Of a DNA stretch of 64,000 bases, positions 58,026 through 64,000 are shown one piece after another; position 1 is the first letter of the stretch, and each line of letters opens with the position of its first letter. Source of the stretch: IMCC45349 sp047219225. GTDB taxonomy: Bacteria; Bacteroidota; Bacteroidia; Flavobacteriales; Flavobacteriaceae. The notes below the pieces were generated by a model that searched no databases, had not been told where the DNA came from, and saw nothing but the letters and a program-made list of their open reading frames with translations. The stretch spans positions 930,001 to 994,000 of the forward strand of contig NZ_CP178208.1 in assembly GCF_047219225.1 (NCBI RefSeq), in the 5' to 3' direction. Both the position numbers and the translations under genes were made by a program.

Positions 58026-58772
58026 ATGAAAGTTAAAACAATCTTGGTTTCTCAACCAGAACCTAAAGTAGAAAATTCTCCTTATTTTGATTTACAAGAT
58101 AAACAAAAGGTAAAAATAGATTTTAGACCTTTTATTCATGTTGAAGGTGTTTCTGCAAAAGAAGTTAGACTACAAAAGGTCGATTTAAGTAATTATACAG
58201 CAATTATTTTAACTAGCAGAAATGCCGTAGATCATTTCTTTAGAGTTGCTGAAGAAATGCGTTTTAAAGTTCCAGATACAATGAAATATTTTTGTCAGTC
58301 TGAAGCTGTAGCTTACTACCTTCAAAAGTATGTTGTATATAGAAAACGTAAAATTTATGTTGGTAAACGTACTTTTGCTGAATTATCTCCGCTTATCAAA
58401 AAATATAAAGATGAAACATTTTTATTACCAACTACAGATAAGCTTAAACCTTTAGTTCCAAAAACATTAGATGATTTAGGTATAAACTGGAAAAAGGCTA
58501 CATTTTACAAGACAGTAATTAGTGATTTATCTGATTTAGCTGATGTTTATTACGATATTCTTGTGTTTTTTAGTCCTTCAGGAATTGAATCTCTATTCCA
58601 TAATTTCCCAGACTTTAAACAAAACGATACTAGAATTGCTGTTTTTGGCAACACGACCATTAAAGCAGTTGAGAACAAAGGCTTGAGAGTAGATATAGCA
58701 GCTCCAACTCCTGAAACACCATCTATGACAATGGCCTTGGAGAAGTATATTGAAAGTGCTAATAAAAAATAA
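58026..58772 (+). CDS. hemD: Uroporphyrinogen-III synthase
   Basis: A 248-residue protein with the two-lobed HemD pattern: TILVSQPEPKVENSPYF start, ALTSRNAVDHFF-like first-domain motif (IILTSRNAVDHFFRVAEEM), the linker GKRTFAELSPLIKKY and the second-domain FFSPSGIESLFHNFP plus AVFGNTTIKAVENKG. These conserved Ser/Thr loops hold the hydroxymethylbilane substrate. It closes the tetrapyrrole ring in heme synthesis. Related heme genes are not adjacent. Confidence 0.88.
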   Translation: MKVKTILVSQPEPKVENSPYFDLQDKQKVKIDFRPFIHVEGVSAKEVRLQKVDLSNYTAIILTSRNAVDHFFRVAEEMRFKVPDTMKYFCQSEAVAYYLQKYVVYRKRKIYVGKRTFAELSPLIKKYKDETFLLPTTDKLKPLVPKTLDDLGINWKKATFYKTVISDLSDLADVYYDILVFFSPSGIESLFHNFPDFKQNDTRIAVFGNTTIKAVENKGLRVDIAAPTPETPSMTMALEKYIESANKK

Positions 58773-58791
58773 GACTATAAAATTAGTTATA

Positions 58792-58826
58792 AAAAAAAGC
58801 GCAATTCTAAGAATTGCGCTTTTTTT
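58792..58826. terminator. Bidirectional terminator between hemD and pckA
   Basis: GCGCAATTC (58799-58807) pairs with GAATTGCGC (58811-58819), with A7 and T7 tracts on either side, so it can end both convergent genes. Confidence 0.88.
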
Positions 58827-58842
58827 ATTTATCTACTAAAAG

Positions 58843-60447
58843 TTATCTCACTATTGGAGCTCCTTCCATTATCTCATCACTAGCAAACTCTTCAAATTGC
58901 TTAAAGTTTTCTTGGAAAAATTTAGCAAGCTTGTCTGCCATTTCATAATATCCTTCGTCATTATTCCAAGTACCTCTTGGGCTTAATACCTCATCTGGAA
59001 CATTAGGACATGTATTAGGTATAGCTACTTTAAAAATAGAGTGATTTCTATACGATACATTATCTAAATCTCCATTCATTGCAGCAGTAATCATCGCTCT
59101 TGTGTACTTAAGCTTCATTCTACTACCAACGCCATAAGGACCACCAGTCCATCCTGTATTTATTAGCCATACATTAACGCCAGCTTCAGTCATTTTCTTG
59201 CTTAACATGTCAGCATATTTTGTTGGGTGTAATGGCATAAATGGTGCTCCAAAACAAGCAGAGAATGATGGTACAGGTTCTGTAATTCCAGCTTCTGTTC
59301 CTGCTACTTTTGCTGTATAACCAGAAATAAAATGATACGCAGCTTGACCAGGAGTTAACTTAGAGACTGGAGGTAATACACCAAATGCATCAGCAGTTAA
59401 AAAGAAAATGTTTTTTGGATTACCAGCATATGATGGTTGTTGAATATTATCAATATGATATATAGGGTAACTCACACGTGTGTTTTGTGTAATAGTGCTA
59501 TCCATATAATCAACCTCACCATTGTCTTTAAAAATAACATTCTCTAAAATAGCTCCAGGCTTGATAGCTCTAAAAATGTCTGGTTCCTTTTCTTCAGTTA
59601 AGTCAATCACTTTTGCATAACAACCACCTTCAAAATTGAAAATTGTATTTTCAGCAGTCCAACCATGCTCATCATCACCAATTAACTTACGTTTAGGGTC
59701 TGCAGATAAGGTTGTTTTTCCTGTTCCAGATAATCCAAAGAAAATAGCTGTATCGCCATCTTCACCAACATTTGCAGAACAGTGCATTGGCAATACATTC
59801 TTATCAGTTGGTAAAATCATGTTTAAAGCAGAGAAAATACCTTTTTTCATTTCTCCTGTATATGCAGAACCTCCTACTAAAGCTACCTTTTTAGTAAAGT
59901 TTAGTATAGAGAAATTCCCTTGGCGAATACCATAAGCCTCAGGATCTGGACATTCATATCCTGGTGCACATAATACTAACCATTCTTCTTCAAAATTCTC
60001 TAATTCTGAAGTATCAGGACGAAGAAACATATTATAAACAAACATATTAGACCAAGGATATTCAGTAATGGTTCTAACGTTCATTTTATATTTAGGATCG
60101 GCACATACATAACCGTCTCTAGCATACAATTCTTTTCCAGAAAGGTACTCTACTATATTGTTTTGTAATCTATCAAAATTCTCTGGTGAGACAGGTTTGT
60201 TGATGTCTCCCCACCATACTTTATCCGCTGTATAATCATCTTTAACCAAAAAACGGTCTTGAGGTGATCTACCAGTAAATTTACCAGTGTTAATAGCTAA
60301 AGTCCCATTATTGGTTTCTTTACCCATTCCTTTTTGAATGGCTTCAGCATGTAATTGCTCAGATGTTAATTGATAATGAACCTTTGCGTTTTTAATTCCG
60401 TAGTTTTCAAGCGAAATCGTTTTCGTAACTTGGTCGTTTTCCACCAT
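58843..60447 (-). CDS. pckA: Phosphoenolpyruvate carboxykinase (ATP)
   Basis: A 534-residue enzyme of normal length. The kinase-1 motif is GLSGTGKT at 238-245, kinase-2 is LIGDDEHGW, and the PEPCK-specific segments SGYTAKVAGTEAG, NTRVSYPIYHI and NTGWTGGPYGVG are present. It converts oxaloacetate and ATP to phosphoenolpyruvate, the entry to gluconeogenesis; that fits growth on amino acids such as hydroxyproline. The GTP-type sequence is absent. Confidence 0.96.
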   Translation of the reverse strand: MVENDQVTKTISLENYGIKNAKVHYQLTSEQLHAEAIQKGMGKETNNGTLAINTGKFTGRSPQDRFLVKDDYTADKVWWGDINKPVSPENFDRLQNNIVEYLSGKELYARDGYVCADPKYKMNVRTITEYPWSNMFVYNMFLRPDTSELENFEEEWLVLCAPGYECPDPEAYGIRQGNFSILNFTKKVALVGGSAYTGEMKKGIFSALNMILPTDKNVLPMHCSANVGEDGDTAIFFGLSGTGKTTLSADPKRKLIGDDEHGWTAENTIFNFEGGCYAKVIDLTEEKEPDIFRAIKPGAILENVIFKDNGEVDYMDSTITQNTRVSYPIYHIDNIQQPSYAGNPKNIFFLTADAFGVLPPVSKLTPGQAAYHFISGYTAKVAGTEAGITEPVPSFSACFGAPFMPLHPTKYADMLSKKMTEAGVNVWLINTGWTGGPYGVGSRMKLKYTRAMITAAMNGDLDNVSYRNHSIFKVAIPNTCPNVPDEVLSPRGTWNNDEGYYEMADKLAKFFQENFKQFEEFASDEIMEGAPIVR

Positions 60448-60510
60448 AATATTGTGTTTGTTTATCTTGCAAAAATATAATTTTTTACTGAAACGAGGTT
60501 TATTTTAAAC

Positions 60511-60900
60511 TTATTCTGTCTTTATCTTCAACATATTTATCAACATAACCAACCAAGCACTAATAAGTAAAAGACCTCCAACTGGAGTTATTAATGCTAT
60601 AGTCTTAAAATTAAAGCCAGAATAATCATTTGTAGCTAATCCATATATCGAACCTGAAAAAAATAATACTCCTATAAGCACTAAATAGAAAATTGTTTTT
60701 TTTGATTTTTCACTCACATAATTACTTGAACCTACAAACAATAAAAAAATAGCATGATACATTTGATACCTTACTCCCGTTTTAAAACTATCTATAGCAG
60801 CAGCATCAACCATTTTTTCTAATCCATGAGCTGCAAATGCTCCCAACACGACCGCTAACATTCCTAATAAACAGGCAAGTATTAATATTTTTTTGTTCAT
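60511..60900 (-). CDS. DUF423 domain-containing membrane protein
   Basis: A 129-residue protein with four membrane helices. The family signature is LGAFAAHGLEKMVDAAAIDSFKTGVRYQMYHAIFLLFVG, followed by SGSIYGLATN and ITPVGGLLLISAWL. Function unknown in the family. It is divergent from the saccharopine-dehydrogenase gene and 63 bases upstream of pckA. Confidence 0.92.
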   Translation of the reverse strand: MNKKILILACLLGMLAVVLGAFAAHGLEKMVDAAAIDSFKTGVRYQMYHAIFLLFVGSSNYVSEKSKKTIFYLVLIGVLFFSGSIYGLATNDYSGFNFKTIALITPVGGLLLISAWLVMLINMLKIKTE

Positions 60901-60989
60901 AATTATTTTTGAATTTTAAGTTTTTAGAACCTCAACATTTCACTACATTCGTGACATCACATAAACAAAATTAAATAACTATTTTCACT

Positions 60990-62354
60990 ATGCGAAAGAT
61001 TTTAGTAATTGGTTCTGGAAAATCTTCTTCCTACCTTATAAAATACTTTTTAGATAAAGCAGAATCTGAAAATTTACATATAACAATTGGCGATATTAAT
61101 ATTGAGAATGCTCAAAAACTAATTGGACAAAATCCAAGAGCAAATGCTATTGTTTTAGATGTTTTTAACGAAAAATCACGTACTGAAGCTATAAAAAACT
61201 CAGACATTGTTGTGTCCATGCTTCCTGCAAGGTTTCATATAGAAGTTGCCAAAGATTGTGTAACATATGGTAAAAACATGGTTACTGCATCGTACGTAAG
61301 TAAAGAAATGCAAGCCCTGAATGAAGCTGTTACCGAAAAAGGTTTGATATTTATGAATGAAATAGGTGTTGATCCTGGTATAGACCATATGAGTGCAATG
61401 CAAGTTATTGACAACATAAGAGATAAAGGAGGAGAAATTATTTTATTCGAATCTTTTACAGGTGGTTTAGTTGCCCCAGAAAGTGACAATAATTTATGGA
61501 ACTACAAATTCACTTGGAATCCAAGAAATGTAGTGGTTGCTGGACAAGGTGGAGCCGCAAAATTTTTACAAGAAGGCACTTATAAATATATTCCATACCA
61601 TAGATTATTTAGACGTACAGAGTTTTTAGAAGTCGAAGGTTATGGTCGTTTTGAAGCTTATGCAAATAGAGACTCTTTAAAGTATCAGCAAGCCTATGGA
61701 TTAGATAATGCTAAAACACTTTATAGAGGTACTATGCGTCGCGTTGGCTACAGTAGAGCGTGGCAAATGTTTGTTTTATTAGGAATGACAGATGACAGCT
61801 ACACTATTGATGATAGCGAAAACATGAGTTATCGTGATTATATTAATGCTTTTTTACCATATAGTCCTACAGATTCTGTTGAACTTAAATTTAGACATCA
61901 GTTAAAAATTGATCAAGATGACATAGTTTGGGAAAAACTAGAAGAACTTGATATTTTTAGTGCTACTAAAATGATTGGAATAAAACAAGCGACTCCTGCT
62001 CAAGCACTTCAAAAAATACTTATGGATACCTGGACACTTAATGAAGATGATAAAGATATGATTGTTATGTATCATAAGTTTGGATATCAACTTTATGGTA
62101 AAAAACATCAAATTGATGCTACTATGGTTTGTATTGGTGATGATCAAACTTATACAGCTATGGCAAAAACCGTAGGTTTACCTGTAGCCATTGCCACATT
62201 AGCAATTTTAAATGAGAAAATAACAACCCCAGGAGTTCAAATTCCTATTACAAAAGAGGTATACGAACCAATTTTAAGAGAGTTAGAAGATTATGGTATA
62301 GAGTTTCATGAAAAAGAAGTGCCTTATTTTGGATATAATGCTTTAAATATTTGA
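60990..62354 (+). CDS. Saccharopine dehydrogenase family protein
   Basis: A 454-residue NAD(P)-binding enzyme. The Rossmann start is ILVIGSGKSSSYLIKYFL, followed by the VVSMLPARFH segment. The catalytic region shows NEIGVDPGIDHMSAMQVID and the C-terminal part IDATMVCIGDD. The family includes saccharopine reductase/dehydrogenase, which works in lysine metabolism through glutamate and aminoadipate semialdehyde. An Lrp-type regulator follows 62 bases downstream. The precise reaction is inferred from family resemblance. Confidence 0.85.
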   Translation: MRKILVIGSGKSSSYLIKYFLDKAESENLHITIGDINIENAQKLIGQNPRANAIVLDVFNEKSRTEAIKNSDIVVSMLPARFHIEVAKDCVTYGKNMVTASYVSKEMQALNEAVTEKGLIFMNEIGVDPGIDHMSAMQVIDNIRDKGGEIILFESFTGGLVAPESDNNLWNYKFTWNPRNVVVAGQGGAAKFLQEGTYKYIPYHRLFRRTEFLEVEGYGRFEAYANRDSLKYQQAYGLDNAKTLYRGTMRRVGYSRAWQMFVLLGMTDDSYTIDDSENMSYRDYINAFLPYSPTDSVELKFRHQLKIDQDDIVWEKLEELDIFSATKMIGIKQATPAQALQKILMDTWTLNEDDKDMIVMYHKFGYQLYGKKHQIDATMVCIGDDQTYTAMAKTVGLPVAIATLAILNEKITTPGVQIPITKEVYEPILRELEDYGIEFHEKEVPYFGYNALNI

Positions 62355-62416
62355 AGTGAGCTTACATATTAAAATCAATTCCTTAATTTTAACTTGTATT
62401 TTAAAATAAAAAAGTT

Positions 62417-62887
62417 GTGAAAATTATAAATCAAAACTTGCAGATTGATGGTATTGATAAAAAAATTCTTCGTGCACTTATGGAGGATGCAAGAACACCC
62501 ATTTTAGAAATTGCAAGAAGTGTTGGCGTTTCTGGTGCTGCTATTCATCAAAGATTACGTAAGCTAGAAAAAGCTAAGCTTATTTCAGGATCTAAATTTA
62601 TAATTAATCCTAAAGTTTTAGGTTATACAACTATGGCTTTTATAGGTGTTTTTTTAGATAAAGCTATGAATAATCCTGATGCTGTTAAGCAACTCAAAAA
62701 AATACCTGAAGTTTTAGAGTGCCATTATACAACAGGGAATTGGAGTATTTTAATAAAAGTGCTCTGTAAGGATAATGAACATTTAATGCATGTCCTTAAT
62801 AGAGAAATACAAACTATTTCAGGTGTGTCAAGAACTGAAACTTTTATTTCTTTAGATCAGCAATTAAATAGACAAATAAAAATATAA
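62417..62887 (+). CDS. Lrp/AsnC family transcriptional regulator
   Basis: A 156-residue regulator. The N-terminal helix-turn-helix is IDKKILRALMEDARTPILEIARSVGVSGAAIHQRLRKLEKAKLI (about 13-57), and a RAM ligand-binding fold follows (PEVLECHYTTGNWSILIKVLCKD). The start is GTG 62417; no ATG lies ahead of the HTH. It follows the saccharopine-dehydrogenase gene and may regulate it in response to an amino acid. It ends directly at a terminator. Confidence 0.93.
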   Translation: MKIINQNLQIDGIDKKILRALMEDARTPILEIARSVGVSGAAIHQRLRKLEKAKLISGSKFIINPKVLGYTTMAFIGVFLDKAMNNPDAVKQLKKIPEVLECHYTTGNWSILIKVLCKDNEHLMHVLNREIQTISGVSRTETFISLDQQLNRQIKI

Positions 62888-62912
62888 AAAGAGCAGCTTA
62901 TAGCTGCTCTTT
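62888..62912 (+). terminator. Terminator of the Lrp gene
   Basis: AAAGAGCAGCT (62888-62898) pairs with AGCTGCTCTTT (62902-62912) and starts right after the stop codon. T residues follow on both strands. Confidence 0.82.
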
Positions 62913-62937
62913 TATTTTAGTTGGTTAGCCTTACTAA

Positions 62938-63909
62938 TTAATTCTTAACAAATTTCTTTATAACTAAAGAGCCTTCTACTTCAATTTTAAGCAAATAAAC
63001 ACCACTTGATAATGAAGACACATCAATTGTATTATTTACCGAATAGTCCTTTAGTTTTAATACAGTTTTACCTGTAACATTAACAATACTTATATTATTA
63101 AAACTAATATTAGTTCTCGTAGATTTAATTGTAAGTTGATTTTTTGCAGGATTTGGAAAAACACTTAGTTCAGAAATATCAAAATTTGTAGACGAAAGTG
63201 TTCCTAAAAAATCGCATACAGCTGGTATGTGTTGATATCCTACTGAATTATTAGTTTCCCATTTTGAAGCATCATTTAATAAAGCTCGAAGAGAATCAAC
63301 ATCAGTGTAATCATTACAATTAGTACTTGCTAATCTAGCATTATCTACTTCAGGGTTTATAGAAATAGAGTTCACACCATCTGTAAAAACACTTGGCTTT
63401 GCAGAAGTTGTTGATGATGAAGAATCAGCGTCCCAATCACCATTCATATGTATCGCAGCAATAAAACCAGATTCATCACCAGCTGTTGGCATATTACTTG
63501 GATTATAAGCAAAAATTTGATCACCTCCTGTTGCTAGACTTAATGGATTACCAGTTAAAGTTCCAGCCGAACTATTATTTTGATCTAAAGCAACAAAAGG
63601 ATCTGCAGAAATCATAATTTGCATACCCTCGCTATAAGAACTTCCAAAAGTTAACGTTGTTGTATTTTCTCCAGATCTAAAACCTCCAGCTGCAAACCAT
63701 CCATTTTCAGTAAATGAAATTTCTTCACCTGCAGTTACATCTCGCAATAACACTATTGTAAACGAGTCCACATTAGTTCCAGCTGGTAAATTTGCAGCTG
63801 TTTCGGAGTTATATGCTGAAAAAGCAATATCTCCTAAAGCAAATTGTGCATTTATATTTGTTAACACAACAAAGCTAAATGCTAAAAATGAAAGTAATTT
63901 TTTCTTCAT
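62938..63909 (-). CDS. Secreted protein with T9SS type A sorting domain
   Basis: A 323-residue exported protein with a signal peptide ending near NINAQF. Residues 22-210 contain a beta-rich domain (LGDIAFSAYNSETA, FTIVLLRDVTAGEEISFTENGWF, FIAAIHMNGDWD), a pattern found in other T9SS cargo of unknown function. The last 75 residues are the T9SS sorting domain: SELSVFPNPAKNQLTIKS...SIVNVTGKTVLKLKDY...SGVYLLKIEVEGSLVIKKFVKN. It should be attached to or released from the cell surface. No enzymatic residues are recognised. Confidence 0.85.
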   Translation of the reverse strand: MKKKLLSFLAFSFVVLTNINAQFALGDIAFSAYNSETAANLPAGTNVDSFTIVLLRDVTAGEEISFTENGWFAAGGFRSGENTTTLTFGSSYSEGMQIMISADPFVALDQNNSSAGTLTGNPLSLATGGDQIFAYNPSNMPTAGDESGFIAAIHMNGDWDADSSSSTTSAKPSVFTDGVNSISINPEVDNARLASTNCNDYTDVDSLRALLNDASKWETNNSVGYQHIPAVCDFLGTLSSTNFDISELSVFPNPAKNQLTIKSTRTNISFNNISIVNVTGKTVLKLKDYSVNNTIDVSSLSSGVYLLKIEVEGSLVIKKFVKN

Positions 63910-63934
63910 AATATTATTTTATAAGTTAGATTTA

Positions 63935-63969
63935 TAAGAGTAAGTAGGGTTTAAGTCTACTTACTCTTA
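63935..63969. repeat. 13-bp perfect inverted repeat upstream of the T9SS gene
   Basis: TAAGAGTAAGTAG (63935-63947) and CTACTTACTCTTA (63957-63969) pair perfectly around a nine-base loop. A T-tract follows only on the plus strand, where no gene precedes it, so a standard terminator role is unclear. Confidence 0.6.
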
Positions 63970-63976
63970 GGTTTTT

Positions 63977-64000
63977 TTAATTTCTAGGCGGATAAATTCC
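63977..64000 (-). CDS. Possible C-terminal end of a minus-strand gene cut by the right edge
   Basis: The reverse strand at the very end reads GIYPPRN and a TAA stop at 63977-63979. Only seven codons are visible and the other two frames cannot be excluded, so this is a tentative tail of a gene that lies beyond the window. Confidence 0.25.
   Translation of the reverse strand, partial: GIYPPRN

Overview
The window is chromosomal DNA from a member of the Flavobacteriaceae (phylum Bacteroidota), probably a marine or host-associated heterotroph. The support is a strongly AT-rich composition, TAnnTTTG-type -7 promoter boxes, almost no Shine-Dalgarno sequences, secreted proteins ending in type IX secretion (T9SS) sorting domains, DnaE carrying an N-terminal proofreading exonuclease, ribosomal protein S16 with a long acidic tail, and many Bacteroidota-specific families (DUF4230, DUF4271, DUF4296, DUF6268, M56-TonB fusions). 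The genus cannot be fixed from what is visible. No prophage, insertion sequence, CRISPR array or rRNA operon was found, and the only tRNA is tRNA-Asp.

Layout. 1-7095: a hydroxyproline/collagen-peptide catabolic cluster on the minus strand (S9 peptidase fragment, 4-hydroxyproline epimerase, DUF885 lipoprotein, ketoglutarate-semialdehyde-type dehydrogenase, DUF1272 protein, DHDPS-family deaminase), opposite a divergent AraC regulator with a paired operator between them. 7119-8869: two tandem paralogous secreted proteins, each an internal duplication. 9090-13848: MmcQ/YjbR, DUF4230, cyclase, a small membrane protein, HemW, RuvC and an outer-membrane barrel. 13896-17645: flippase-like protein, glycosyltransferase, outer-membrane protein and Bax-inhibitor-1 protein. 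17642-20518: TonB-like lipoprotein, TPR protein and esterase-TPR protein. 20605-22793: BlaI repressor and M56-TonB sensor with clustered operator-like palindromes. 23646-26636: a small exported peptide, a TPR sensor kinase and a LuxR-type response regulator. 27022-34166: DUF6268 barrel, tRNA-Asp, DUF58, thioredoxin and DnaE. 34302-41263: a TSP3-repeat lipoprotein, then rpsP-rimM-trmN6, a glutaryl-CoA-dehydrogenase-like enzyme, a metallophosphoesterase and DUF1853.

41318-44216: an iron-sulfur/redox block (Mrp, NifU-type scaffold, ferredoxin-NADP reductase-like flavoprotein, [2Fe-2S] ferredoxin). 44327-48781: trmB-lysE-ATL operon, MurG-like glycosyltransferase and a PhoB/PhoR-type pair. 49029-53663: a lamin-tail T9SS protein, a LuxE-like adenylating enzyme and tyrS. 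53735-58772: an epimerase, glycosyltransferase-pyrC-DUF4296, then DUF4271 and hemD. 58843-64000: pckA, DUF423, a saccharopine-dehydrogenase-family enzyme with an Lrp regulator, and a T9SS protein.

Most of the window is ordinary housekeeping and accessory flavobacterial sequence. The least explained items are the exported peptide/TPR-kinase/LuxR-regulator locus with its tandem ACGGT dyads, the tandem duplicated-domain secreted proteins, a run of inverted repeats beside tRNA-Asp, a CG-centred palindrome lodged inside the acyl-CoA dehydrogenase promoter, and a recurrent arrangement in which the -7 promoter box ends only 4-7 bases before the start codon, implying leaderless mRNAs. All functional names rest on reading the sequence, with no database search.
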